NCBI RefSeq assembly: GCF_042186555.1
Contig: NC_133331.1
Location: 895,501-959,500, forward strand
DNA: 64,000 bases
Source of the DNA: Aquarana catesbeiana
Lineage: Eukaryota; Chordata; Amphibia; Anura; Ranidae
Reading direction: 5' to 3'
The stretch's first letter is position 1; every line of letters begins with the position of its first letter. Below, piece by piece: positions 8,893-21,700 of the stretch. Position numbers and translations under genes: made by a program. The notes below the pieces were generated by a model. The model was not told where the DNA came from. It worked only from the letters and a program-made list of their open reading frames with translations, and did not search any database.

Positions 8893-11800
8893 GGGAATTC
8901 TATATAAACATGGAGGATATGGGGGTTCTATATAAACATGGAGGATATGGGGGTTCTATATAAACATGGAGGATATGGGGGTTCTATATAAACATGGAGG
9001 ATATGGGGGTTCTATATAAACATGGAGGATATGGGGGTTCTATATAAACATGGAGGATATGGGGGTTCTATATAAACATGGAGGATATGGGGGTTCTATA
9101 TAAACATGGAGGATATGGGGGGTTCTATATAAACATGGAGGATATGGGGGGGTTCTATATAAACATGGAGGATATGGGGGGTTCTATATAAACATGGAGG
9201 ATATGGGGGTTCTATATAAACATGGAGGATATGGGGGGGTTCTATATAAACATGGAGGATATGGGGGGGGTTCTATATAAACATGGAGGATATGGGGGGG
9301 TTCTATATAAACATGGAGGATATGGGGGGGGTTCTATATAAACATGGAGGATATGGGGGTTCTATATAAACATGGAGGATATGGGGGTTCTATATAAACA
9401 TGGAGGATATGGGGGTTCTATATAAACATGGAGGATATGGGGGGTTCTATATAAACATGGAGGATATGGGGGGTTCTATATAAACATGGAGGATATGGGG
9501 GGGTTCTATATAAACATGGAGGATATGGGGGTTCTATATAAACATGGAGGATATGGGGGGTTCTATATAAACATGGAGGATATGGGGGGTTCTATATAAA
9601 CATGGAGGATATGGGGGGTTCTATATAAACATGGAGGATATGGGGGTTTTATATAAACATGGAGGATATGGGGGTTCTATATAAACATGGAGGATATGGG
9701 GGTTTTATATAAACATGGAGGATATGGGGGTTCTATATAAACATGGAGGATATGGGGGGTTCTATATAAACATGGAGGATATGGGGGGTACTATATAAAC
9801 ATGGAGGATATGGGGGTTCTATATAAACATGGAGGATATGGGGGGTTCTATATAAACATGGAGGATATGGGGGGTTCTATATAAACATGGAGGATATGGG
9901 GGGGTTCTATATAAATATGGAGGATATGGGGGTTCTATATAAACATGGAGGATATGGGGGGGTTCTATATAAACATGGAGGATATGGGGGGGTTCTATAT
10001 AAACATGGAGGATATGGGGGTTCTATATAAACATGGAGGATATGGGGGTTCTATATAAACATGGAGGATATGGGGGTTTTATATAAACATGGAGGTTATG
10101 GGGGTTCTATATAAACATGGAGGATATGGGGGTTCTATATAAACATGGAGGATATGGGGGGTTCTATATAAACATGGAGGATATGGGGGGGTTCTATATA
10201 AACATGGAGGATATGGGGGGGGGTTCTATATAAACATGGAGGATATGGGGGGGTTCTATATAAACATGGAGGATATGGGGGTTCTATATAAACATGGAGG
10301 ATATGGGGGTTCTATATAAACATGGAGGATATGGGGGTTCTATATAAACATGGAGGATATGGGGGGGTTCTATATAAACATGGAGGATATGGGGGGGGTT
10401 CTATATAAACATGGAGGATATGGGGGGTTCTATATAAACATGGAGGATATGGGGGTTTTATATAAACATGGAGGATATGGGGGTTCTATATAAACATGGA
10501 GGATATGGGGGTTTTATATAAACATGGAGGATATGGGGGTTTTATATAAACATGGAGGATATGGGGGGGTTCTATATAAACATGGAGGATATGGGGGGGT
10601 TCTATATAAACATGGAGGATATGGGGGGGTTCTATATAAACATGGAGGATATGGGGGGGTTCTATATAAACATGGAGGATATGGGGGTTCTATATAAACA
10701 TGGAGGATATGGGGGGGTTCTATATAAACATGGAGGATATGGGGGTTCTATATAAACATGGAGGGTATGGGGGGTTCTATATAAACATGGAGGATATGGG
10801 GGTTTTATATAAACATGGAGGATATGGGGGTTCTATATAAACATGGAGGATATGGGGGGTTCTATATAAACATGGAGGATATGGGGGTTTTATATAAACA
10901 TGGAGGATATGGGGGGGTTCTATATAAACATGGAGGATATGGGGGTTTTATATAAACATGGAGGATATGGGGGGGTTCTATATAAACATGGAGGATATGG
11001 GGGGGTTCTATATAAACATGGAGGATATGGGGGGGTTCTATATAAACATGGAGGATATGGGGGGGTTCTATATGAACATGGAGGATATGGGGGGTTCTAT
11101 ATAAACATGGAGGATATGGGGGGTTCTATATAAACATGGAGGATATGGGGGGGTTCTATATAAACATGGAGGATATGGGGTTCTATATAAACATGGAGGA
11201 TATGGGGGGTTCTATATAAACATGGAGGATATGGGGTTCTATATAAACATGGAGGATATGGGGGTTCTCTATAAACATGGAGGATATGGGGTTCTATATG
11301 AACATGGAGGATATGGGGGGGTTCTATATAAACATGGAGGATATGGGGGGTTCTATATAAACATGGAGGATATGGGGGGTTCTATATAAACATGGAGGAT
11401 ATGGGGGGTTCTATATGAACATGGAGGATATGGGGGTTCTATATAAACATGGAGGATATGGGGGGGTTCTATATAAACATGGAGGATATGGGGGTTCTCT
11501 ATAAACATGGAGGATATGGGGTTCTATATGAACATGGAGGATATGGGGGGTTCTATATAAACATGGAGGATATGGGGGGTTCTATATAAACATGGAGGAT
11601 ATGGGGGGTTCTATATAAACATGGAGGATATGGGGGTTCTATATAAACATGGAGGATATGGGGGGGTTCTATATAAACATGGAGGATATGGGGGGTTCTA
11701 TATAAACATGGAGGATATGGGGGGGTTCTATATAAACATGGAGGATATGGGGGTTCTATATAAACATGGAGGATATGGGGGGGTTCTATATAAACATGGA

Positions 11801-13768
11801 GGATATGGGGGGGTTCTATATAAACATGGAGGATATGGGGGGGTTCTATATAAACATGGAGGATATGGGGGGTTCTATATAAACATGGAGGATATGGGGG
11901 TTCTATATAAACATGGAGGATATGGGGGTTCTATATAAACATGGAGGATATGGGGGGTTCTATATGAACATGGAGGATATGGGGGTTCTATATAAACATG
12001 GAGGATATGGGGGTTCTATATAAACATGGAGGATATGGGGGTTCTATATAAACATGGAGGATATGGGGGTTCTATATAAACATGGAGGATATGGGGGGGT
12101 TCTATATAAACATGGAGGATATGGGGGTTCTATATAAACATGGAGGATATGGGGGGTTCTATATAAACATGGAGGATATGGGGGGTTCTATATGAACATG
12201 GAGGATATGGGGGTTCTATATAAACATGGAGGATATGGGGGGGTTCTATATAAACATGGAGGATATGGGGGTTCTCTATAAACATGGAGGATATGGGGTT
12301 CTATATGAACATGGAGGATATGGGGGTTCTATATAAACATGGAGGATATGGGGGTTCTATATAAACATGGAGGATATGGGGGGTTCTATATAAACATGGA
12401 GGATATGGGGGTTCTATATAAACATGGAGGATATGGGGGGGTTCTATATAAACATGGAGGATATGGGGGTTCTATATAAACATGGAGGATATGGGGGGGT
12501 TCTATATAAACATGGAGGATATGGGGGTTCTATATAAACATGGAGGATATGGGGGGGTTCTATATAAACATGGAGGATATGGGGGGGTTCTATATAAACA
12601 TGGAGGATATGGGGGGGTTCTATATAAACATGGAGGATATGGGGGGTTCTATATAAACATGGAGGATATGGGGGTTCTATATAAACATGGAGGATATGGG
12701 GGTTCTATATAAACATGGAGGATATGGGGGTTCTATATGAACATGGAGGATATGGGGGGTTCTATATAAACATGGAGGATATGGGGGTTCTATATAAACA
12801 TGGAGGATATGGGGGGTTCTATATAAACATGGAGGATATGGGGGTTCTATATAAACATGGAGGATATGGGGGGGTTCTATATAAACATGGAGGATATGGG
12901 GGTTCTATATAAACATGGAGGATATGGGGGTTCTATATAAACATGGAGGATATGGGGGGGTTCTATATAAACATGGAGGATATGGGGGTTCTATATAAAC
13001 ATGGAGGATATGGGGGTTCTATATAAACATGGAGGATATGGGGGTTCTATATAAACATGGAGGATATGGGGGTTCTATATAAACATGGAGGATATGGGGG
13101 TTCTATATAAACATGGAGGATATGGGGGTTCTATATGAACATGGAGGATATGGGGGTTCTATATAAACATGGAGGATATGGGGGTTCTATATAAACATGG
13201 AGGATATGGGGGGGTTCTATATAAACATGGAGGATATGGGGGGGTTCTATATAAACATGGAGGATATGGGGGGGTTCTATATAAACATGGAGGATATGGG
13301 GGGTTCTATATAAACATGGAGGATATGGGGGTTCTATATAAACATGGAGGATATGGGGGGGTTCTATATAAACATGGAGGATATGGGGGGGTTCTATATA
13401 AACATGGAGGATATGGAGGGGTTCTATATAAACATGGAGGATATGGGGGGGTTCTATATAAACATGGAGGATATGGGGGGTTCTATATAAACATGGAGGA
13501 TATGGGGGTTCTATATAAACATGGAGGATATGGGGGTTCTATATAAACATGGAGGATATGGGGGGGGTTCTATATAAACATGGAGGATATGGGGGGTTCT
13601 ATATAAACATGGAGGATATGGGGGTTCTATATAAACATGGAGGATATGGGGGTTCTATATAAACATGGAGGATATGGGGGTTCTATATAAACATGGAGGA
13701 TATGGGGGTTCTATATAAACATGGAGGATATGGGGGTTTTATATAAACATGGAGGATATGGGGGTTCT
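8893..13768 (+). repeat. 28-bp TATA-containing minisatellite (about 170 units)
   Basis: Tandem unit of 27-31 bp built of TTCTATATAAA, CATGGAGGATAT and a G run. Length variation is mostly in the G run (4 to 9). Substitutions such as TTTTATATAAA, TATATGAAC and TTCTCTATAAAC recur in clusters, a sign of local duplication. Short frames reading MEDMGGFYIN or HGGYGGVLYK are artefacts. It fills nearly 4.9 kb in what may be a kinase intron or intergenic DNA. Confidence 0.95.
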
Positions 13769-14592
13769 CAGCCCTGGGAGTCCATTCTCAGGGTACGGCT
13801 TTCTGTGCTAATACAAGTGTAAGTTGGAATCTCTAACAACTATTCACCCCGAATACCCAGACTTCAACCTTCTGTCCACCAAAAGATAGAAATTCTAATG
13901 GGATCTCTCACTGCGCTGAGATCTTGGTGATAAAGATGGACGATCTGCTACATTACATATACAGGCTGTGCTTCCTGCTTGGTAGTGCTTGTGATTTAAT
14001 CCAATAAGGCTGCTGTTAGGAATCATGGGGCCCCAGGCCATATGTAGCGCTGTCTGTTCTACAAAGTCCGGTCTATTGATCGCCTTCCATCGATCAGTCC
14101 TGCTGGAGAACCAGCATTGATCAGTACATGAAGCCAATGGCTGCAGCGCTGATCTGTGTATTCCTGGGGGAGTCCCCACCGTTGGTCTATAATAAGCAGA
14201 GGACATCCCTACTGTTCTATCGCTTGTGTGGGGGTGGGGATCTGTCCGTTTTTTATCATCTAAGTGTTGAATGAAATAAAACTGCGCATGTATACCCAGC
14301 TTATCTCTTCCTCCCTCTCAATGCAATCTCATTGTTCTGCTTATCCTAACTAATAAAGATTCAATATTTTGTATTTGGTTTTATCTCAGCAGTTATAAGG
14401 GAGATCCCTGAACTTTGCTGATGCTCTGGAGGCTGAAATCTGTATAATAATCTCATTACAATCATATCCTTCAAAATATACAATCTGCCCGCCTGCCGTG
14501 TGCAATCCTTTATGTCAGGTCTGTGCGTCTCCTCCACACCTCATACCGGTCACCTCACACCTGATTGGCTGCCCAACGGCCACCTGAAGAGT
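13769..14592. other. Unique-looking intergenic DNA
   Basis: Mixed sequence with no convincing exon. A 103-codon minus-strand frame (13895-14206) has no recognisable domain and is probably chance. AATAAA-like motifs occur near 14273 and 14353 without an associated gene. Confidence 0.4.
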
Positions 14593-15051
14593 CAGCCAAC
14601 TGTCACATGCAGCCAACTGTCACCTGCAGCCAACTGTCACCTGCAGCCAACTGTCACCTGCAGCCAACTGTCACATGCAGCCAACTGTCACATGCAGCCA
14701 ACTGTCACCTGCAGCCAACTGTCACCTGCAGCCAACTGTCACATGCAGCCAACTGTCACATGCAGCCAACTGTCACATGCAGCCAACTGTCACATGCAGC
14801 CAACTGTCACCTGCAGCCAACTGTCACCTGCAGCCAACTGTCACCTGCAGCCAACTGTCACATGCAGCCAACTGTCACCTGCAGCCAACTGTCACATGCA
14901 GCCAACTGTCACCTGCAGCCAACTGTCACCTGCAGCCAACTGTCACATGCAGCCAACTGTCACATGCAGCCAACTGTCACATGCAGCCAACTGTCACATG
15001 CAGCCAACTGTCACCTGCAGCCAACTGTCACCTGCAGCCAACTGTCACCTG
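14593..15051 (+). repeat. 17-bp minisatellite, 27 units
   Basis: Unit CAGCCAACTGTCACMTG, where M is A or C. The 459 bp equal 27 exact units. Because 17 is not a multiple of three, all three frames stay open with the same peptide in rotation; not coding. Confidence 0.97.
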
Positions 15052-15164
15052 CTGACTGCTAATTACAAGTCAGTTTAGTTTATTTTTATCCCGCCAGCAG
15101 GAGGGGAGATTTCCCTTCATACTGTAATCACAACAAGACTTTTTTGTAAGATTTTTAAAATAAA

Positions 15165-15655
15165 TCATTTTTAAAAATCATTTATTGAAATTTTGTATCA
15201 TTAAGAGCCCTTGCACACTGGGGCGGGGGGCGGCGTCGGCAGTAAAACGCCGCTATTATTAGCGGCGTTTTACCGTCGGTATGCGGCCGCTAGTGGGGCG
15301 GTTTTACCCCCCGCTAGCGGCCGAGAAAGGGTTAAATACCACCGCAAAGTGCCTCTGCAGAGGTATAGCCGCGCCGTCCCATTGATTTCAATGGACAGGA
15401 GCAGTAAAGGGGCCGTATACACTCCGCTCCTTCACCGCTCCGAAGATGCTGCTGGCAGGACTTTTTTTTACCGTCCTGCCAGCGCACCGCTCCAGTGTGG
15501 GAGCCCTCGGGGGTCACACTGGAATGAAAGTAACGGCACTTTCGGGGCGGTTTGCAGGCGCTATTATTAGCACAATAGCGCCTGCAAACCGCCCCAGTGT
15601 GCAAGGGCTCTAAATTGTAGAAAAACTGATACAAGATTTCAATAAATGATTTATT
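15165..15655. repeat. Outer inverted repeat around the Harbinger-like MITE
   Basis: AATCATTTATTGAAATTTTG (from about 15176) is repeated in reverse complement near 15632-15656 (TACAAGATTTCAATAAATGA) with one mismatch. It looks like an older hairpin element into whose loop the MITE inserted. Confidence 0.65.
15205..15610. mobile_element. Harbinger-like MITE
   Basis: Perfect terminal inverted repeats of 22 bp beginning GAGCCCTTGCACACTGGGGC, flanked by TAA on both sides (15202-15204, 15611-15613), the TWA-type target duplication of PIF/Harbinger. The interior is GC-rich with further hairpins (GCGCTATTATTAG ... CAATAGCGC at 15558-15580). No transposase. It sits in the loop of a larger inverted repeat. 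Confidence 0.75.
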
Positions 15656-15733
15656 GCCTTAAATATTCCCACCAAATGAGGAGATTCTCTAAAAACGATC
15701 TATTGGGATGATGGAAAATTCCACCCACAATCT

Positions 15734-15906
15734 TAAGTGCCGGTTCACACAGGGGCAACACAACTTGCAAGTCGCCCCCGAAGTCGTACAGGAACCTTTT
15801 TCTAAGTCGGAGTGATGATTAGAACGGCTCCATAGTACAGAACGGGAGGCGACTTGTCAGGCGACAAGGTCATCAGATAAGTCGTCCCTGTGTGAATGGG
15901 GTCTTA
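15734..15906. mobile_element. Small MITE with imperfect terminal inverted repeats
   Basis: The left end TAAGTGCCGGTTCACACAGG and the right end CCTGTGTGAATGGGGTCTTA are imperfect inverted repeats. Inner arms AACTTGCAAGTCGCC and GGCGACTTGTCAGGCGAC add secondary structure. Non-coding, about 170 bp. Confidence 0.55.
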
Positions 15907-16340
15907 GAGTTTATAGATTTCAAATCACAGGAAGACGGGAAGAAATCTCTCCAATGAGATCCCATCCTAGAGCGTTGTCACCGGACGCCGTGTCCCCATC
16001 ACAAGATTCCCCTCTATTCCTGTTCCATCTCCATACTCTATGCAGTGACCCCGGTGTATATAGTATATACAGTATGTGGGGGGAGGGGCATTCAGTATAT
16101 TATATTTCTCTATTATAATACTCACCACAATCCTCCTTTGCTCCTCTCTCTGGTGCTGATCTCTCTTGGTTGCTGTTCAGAGGTTCAGCTCTATTTTCTG
16201 CCTATCTGCCCCAAGGACACCCCTATGTGGGGCAGTAATCCGGGGCTGTACAGCTGTCTAGAAAAAATACACTTTCATTTTAATGGAAAAAAACACAATA
16301 TAATTCCCAATTATTTGGTAAAATCTAAAAGATAAACCCC
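15907..16340. other. Intergenic sequence without a recognised feature
   Basis: Mixed sequence. The 96-codon frame at 16045 has no domain. Nothing supported beyond short TATATA runs. Confidence 0.35.
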
Positions 16341-16910
16341 CAAACATTATTTATTTATATATATATTTAGCAGAAGCCCTAGAGAATAAAATGGTGGTCA
16401 CCGCGTGTTTTATGTCACGTGGAATTTCCACAAAGTTTTCACAAACACATTTTTTGTTTTTAAAATACACTTTAATGAATGTTTCTATTTTTTTATTAAA
16501 ACATTTCTTTCTGTGGCTGAAAATGAGGATTTTTAACCATTTGATGACCGGGCATTTTTCTGACACTTTTGTTTACATGTAGAAATCAGCACTTATTTTT
16601 TTTTGCTGGAAAGTTACTTGAGATCCCCAAACACTGTATATATATATATATATGTAGCAGAGGCCGTAGAGCAGTGATGGAGAACCTCAGCACTCCAAAT
16701 GTTTCTGAACTACATTTCCCATGATGCTCCACTACACTGCAGAGTGCCAGAGCATCATGGGAAATGTAGTTCAAAAACATCTGAAGTGCCGAGGTTCCCC
16801 ATCACTGGACTAGAGAATAAAATGGTGGTCGTGGCAATTTTTTATGTCATGCGGTATTTGTGCAACGTTTTTTTCAAAGTGTCATTTTAAGGATAATCAG
16901 TGGAAACAGT
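16341..16910. mobile_element. Fragments of the piggyBac-type repeat family with a nested MITE
   Basis: The text around CCCCAAACATTAT...CCCTAGAGAATAAAATGGTGG (16335-16400) and its relative at 16625-16670 plus 16808-16900 resembles 40060-40250 of the large TTAA-flanked element. Two diverged copies stand in tandem; the second is split by a hAT-like MITE. Confidence 0.5.
16672..16807. mobile_element. hAT-like MITE
   Basis: 136 bp with ends CAGTGATGG ... CCATCACTG and extended inverted repeats (GAACCTCAGCACTCC / AAGTGCCGAGGTTC; ACATTTCCCATGATGCTC / GAGCATCATGGGAAATGT). The flanks CCGTAGAG and GACTAGAG are an imperfect 8-bp duplication as expected for hAT. The related sequence at 16372-16395 shows the empty site. 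Confidence 0.7.
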
Positions 16911-18219
16911 ACATGGGAGGAGTCTTCTGTACATGGGAGGAGTCTTCTGTACATGGGAGGAGTCTTCTGTACATGGGAGGAGTCTTCTGTACATGGGAGG
17001 AGTCTTCTGTACATGGGAGGAGTCTTCTGTACATGGGAGGAGCCTGTGATACTTATGTACATGGGAGGAGCCTGTGATACTTATGTACATGGGAGGGGCC
17101 TGTGATAATTATGTACATGGGAGGAGCCTGTGATACTTATGTACATGGGAGGAGTCTGTGATACTTATGTACATGGGAGGAGCCTGTGATACTTATGTAC
17201 ATGGGAGGAGCCTGTGATAATGTACATGGGAGGAGTCTGTGATACTTATGTACATGGGAGGGGCCTGTGATACTTATGTACATGGGAGGAGCCTGTGATA
17301 CTTATGTACATGGGAGGAGTCTGTGATACTTATGTACATGGGAGGGGCCTGTGATACTTATGTACATGGGAGGAGCCTGTGATACTTATGTACATGGGAG
17401 GGGCCTGTGATACTTGTGTACGTGGGAGGGGCCTGTGATACTTATGTACATGGAGGGGCCTGTGATACTTATGTACAGGGGAGGAGTCTGTGATACTTAT
17501 GTACATGGGAGGAGCCTGTGATACTTATGTACGTGGGAGGAGTCTGTGATACTTATGTACGTGGGAGGGGCCTGTGATACTTATGTACGTGGGAGGGGCC
17601 TGTGATACTTATGTACAGGGGAGGAGCTGTGATACTTATGTACATGGGAGGAGTCTGTGATAATTATGTACATGGGAGGAGCCTGTGATACTTATGTACA
17701 TGGGAGGAGTCTGTGATAATTATGTACGTGGGAGGGGCCTGTGATACTTATGTACATGGGAGGAGCCTGTGATAATTATGTACATGGGAGGAGCCTGTGA
17801 TACTTATGTACATGGGAGGAGTCTGTGATACTTATGTACATGGGAGGAGCCTGTGATACTTATGTACATGGGAGGAGCCTGTGATACTTATGTACATGGG
17901 AGGAGCCTGTGATACTTATGTACATGGGAGGAGCCTGTGATACTTATGTACATGGGAGGAGTCTGTGATACTTATGTACATGGGAGGAGCCTGTGATACT
18001 TATGTACATGGGATGAGCCTGTGATACTTCTGTACATGGGAGGAGTCTGTGATACTTATGTACATGGGAGGAGCCTGTGATACTTATGTACATGGGAGGA
18101 GCCTGTGATACTTATGTATATGGGAGGAGCCTGTGATACTTATGTACATGGGAGGAGCCTGTGATACTTATGTATATGGGAGGAGCCTGTGATACTTATG
18201 TACGTGGGAGGGGCCTGTG
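16911..18219 (+). repeat. 20-bp then 28-bp minisatellite
   Basis: It starts with about 7 units of the 20-bp TACATGGGAGGAGTCTTCTG (16911-17042). It then continues as a 28-bp relative, TACATGGGAGGAGCCTGTGA plus TACTTATG, with A/G and C/T variants up to the assembly gap. The 28-bp form looks like the 20-bp form plus 8 bp. Confidence 0.93.
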
Positions 18220-18719
18220 NNNNNNNNNNNNNNNNNNNNNNNNNNNNNNNNNNNNNNNNNNNNNNNNNNNNNNNNNNNNNNNNNNNNNNNNNNNNNNNNN
18301 NNNNNNNNNNNNNNNNNNNNNNNNNNNNNNNNNNNNNNNNNNNNNNNNNNNNNNNNNNNNNNNNNNNNNNNNNNNNNNNNNNNNNNNNNNNNNNNNNNNN
18401 NNNNNNNNNNNNNNNNNNNNNNNNNNNNNNNNNNNNNNNNNNNNNNNNNNNNNNNNNNNNNNNNNNNNNNNNNNNNNNNNNNNNNNNNNNNNNNNNNNNN
18501 NNNNNNNNNNNNNNNNNNNNNNNNNNNNNNNNNNNNNNNNNNNNNNNNNNNNNNNNNNNNNNNNNNNNNNNNNNNNNNNNNNNNNNNNNNNNNNNNNNNN
18601 NNNNNNNNNNNNNNNNNNNNNNNNNNNNNNNNNNNNNNNNNNNNNNNNNNNNNNNNNNNNNNNNNNNNNNNNNNNNNNNNNNNNNNNNNNNNNNNNNNNN
18701 NNNNNNNNNNNNNNNNNNN
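18220..18719. other. Assembly gap of 500 N
   Basis: Exactly 500 undetermined bases between two different tandem arrays, the usual sign of a gap of unknown true size. Confidence 0.99.
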
Positions 18720-21700
18720 TCAATCCTTCCTCCAATCCTTCCCGCCTCCCTCCCTTCAATCCTTCCTCCAATCCTTCCCGCCTCCCTCCCTTCCTTTAAT
18801 CCTTCCCGCCTCCCTCCCTTCCTTTAATCCTTCCCGCCTCCCTCCCTTCAATCCTTCCCGCCTCCCTCCCTCCCTTCAATCCTTCCCGCCTCCCTCCCTC
18901 CCTTCAATCCTTCCCGCCTCCCTCCCTTCCTTCAATCCTTCCCGCCTCCCTCCCTTCAATCCTTCCCGCCTCCCTCCCTTCAATCCTTCCCGCCTCCCTC
19001 CCTTCCTTCAATCCTTCCCGCCTCCCTCCCTTCCTTCAATCCTTCCCGCCTCCCTTCCTTCCTTCAATCCTTCCTCCAATCCTTCCCGCCTCCCTCCCTT
19101 CCTTCAATCCTTCCCGCCTCCCTCCCTTCAATCCTTCCCGCCTCCCTCCCTTCAATCCTTCCCGCCTCCCTCCCTCCCTTCAATCCTTCCCGCCTCCCTC
19201 CCTTCAATCCTTCCCGCCTTCCTCCCTTCCTTCAATCCTTCCCGCCTCCCTCCCTTCCTTCAATCCTTCCTCCAATCCTTCCCGCCTCCCTCCCTTCCTT
19301 CAATCCTTCCTGCCTCCCTTCAATCCTTCCCGCCTCCCTCCCTCCCTTCAATCCTTCCCGCCTCCCTCCCTTCCCGCAATCCTTCCCGCCTCCCTCCCTT
19401 CCCGCAATCCTTCCCGCCTCCCTCCCTCCCTTCAATCCTTCCTCCAATCCTTCCCGCCTTCCTCCAATCCTTCCCGCCTCCCTCCCTTCCTTCAATCCTG
19501 CCCGCATCCCTCCCTTCCTTCAATCCTTCCCGCCTCCCTCCCTTACTTCAATCCTTCCCGCCTCCCTCACTTCCTTCAATCCTTCCCGCCTCCCTCCCTC
19601 CCTTCAATCCTTCCCGCCTCCCTCCCTTCCTTCAATCCTTCCCGCCTCCCTCCCTTCCTTCAATTCTTCCCGCCTCCCTCCCTTCCTTCAATCCTTCCCG
19701 CCTCCCTCCCTTCCTTCAATCCTTCCCGCCTCCCTCCCTTCCTTCAATCCTTCCCGCCTCCCTCCCTTCCTTCAATCCTTCTCGCCTCCCTCCCTACCTT
19801 CAATCCTTCCCGCCTCCCTCCCTCCCTTCAATCCTTCCCGCCTCCCTCCCTTCCTTCAATCCTTCCCGCCTCCCTCCCTTCCTTCAATCCTTCCCGCCTC
19901 CCTCCCTTCCTTCAATCCTTCCCGCCTCCCTCCCTTACTTCAATCCTTCCCGCCTCCCTCCCTTCCTTCAATCCTTCCCGCCTCCCTCCCTTCCTTCAAT
20001 CCTTCCCGCCTCCCTCCCTCCCTTCAATCCTTCCCGCCTCCCTCCCTTCAATCCTTCCCGCCTCCCTCCCTCCCTTCAATCCTTCCCGCCTCCCTCCCTC
20101 CCTTCAATCCTTCCCGCATCCCTCCTTTCCATCAATCCTTCCCGCCTCCCTCCCTTCAATCCTTCCCGCCTCCCTCCCTCCCTTCAATCCTTCCTCCAAT
20201 CCTTCCCGCCTCCCTCCCTTCCTTCAGTCCTTCCCGCCTCCCTCCCTTCCTTCAGTCCTTCCCGCCTCCCTCCCTTCCCGCAATCCTTCCCGCCTCCCTC
20301 CCTTCCTTCAATCCTTCCCGCCTCCCTCCCTTCCTTCAATCCTTCCCGCCTCCCTCCCTCCCTTCAATCCTTCCCGCCTCCCTCCCTTCCCGCAATCCTT
20401 CCCGCCTCCCTCCCTCCCTTCAATCCTTCCCGCCTCCCTCCCTCCCTTCAATCCTTCCCGCCTCCCTCCCTCCCTTCAATCCTTCCCGCCTCCCTCCCTC
20501 CCTTCAATCCTTCCCGCCTCCCTCCCTCCCTTCAATCCTTCCCGCCTCCCCCCTCTCCCTCCCTTCAATCCTTCCCGCCTCCCTCCCTCCCTTCAATCCT
20601 TCCCGCCTCCCTCCCTTCCTTCAATCCTTCCCGCCTCCCTCCCTTCCTTCAATCCTTCCCGCCTCCCTCCCTTCCTTCAATCCTTCCCGCCTCCCTCCCT
20701 TCCTTCAATCCTTCCCGCCTCCCTCCCTTCCTTCAATCCTTCCCGCCTCCCTCCCTTCCTTCAATCCTTCCCGCCTCCCTCCCTTCCTTCAATCCTTCCC
20801 GCCTCCCTCCCTTCCTTCAATCCTTCCCGCCTCCCTCCCTTCCTTCAATCCTTCCCGCCTCCCTCCCTTCCTTCAATCCTTCCCGGCCCCCTCCCTTCCT
20901 TCAATCCTTCCTCCAATCCTTCCCGCCTCCCTCCCTCCCTTCAATCCTTCCCGCCTCCCTCCCTTCCTTCAATCCTTCCCGCCTCCCTCCCTTCCTTCAA
21001 TCCTTCCCGCCTCCCTCCCTTCCTTCAATCCTTCCCGCCTCCCTCCCTTCCTTCAATCCTTCCCGGCCCCCTCCCTTCCTTCAATCCTTCCTCCAATCCT
21101 TCCCGCCTCCCTCCCTCCCTTCAATCCTTCCCGCCTCCCTCCCTTCCTTCAATCCTTCCCGCCTCCCTCCCTTCCTTCAATCCTTCCCGCCTCCCTCACT
21201 TCCTTCAATCCTTCCCGCCTCCCTCCCTCCCTTCAAACCTTCCCGCCTCCCTCCCTTCCTTCAATCCTTCCCGCCTCCCTCCCTTCCTTCAATCCTTCCT
21301 GCCTCCCTCCCTTCCTTCAATCCTTCCCGCCTCCCTCCCTTCCTTCAATCCTTCCTGCCTCCCTCCCTTCCTTCAATCCTTCCCGCCTCCCTCCCTTCCT
21401 TCAATTCTTCCCGTCTCCCTCCCTTCCTTCAATCCTTCCCGCCTCCCTCCCTTCCTTCAATCCTTCCCGCCTCCCTCCCTCCCTTCAATCCTTCCCGCCT
21501 CCCTCCCTTCCTTCAATCCTTCCCGCCTCCCTTCAATCCTTCCCGCCTCCCTCCAATCCTTCCCGCCTCCCTCCCTCCCTTCAATCCTTCCAATCCTTCC
21601 CGCCTCCCTCCCTCCCTTCAATCCTTCCCGCCTCCCTTCAATCCTTCCCGCCTCCCTTCAATCCTTCCCGCCTCCCTTCAATCCTTCCCGCCTCCCTCCC

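Noticed and set aside
8893..13768. Regular repeats resembling a CRISPR array
   Set aside because: Units are directly adjacent with no unique spacers, and the DNA is eukaryotic. The same holds for the other arrays.
13895..14206. 103-codon minus-strand frame in unique DNA
   Set aside because: No recognisable domain, splice or promoter evidence; length is within chance for this region.
14500..15078. Three overlapping frames with PTVTCSQLS repeats
   Set aside because: A 17-bp unit gives the same rotating peptide in all three frames; a minisatellite, not a gene.
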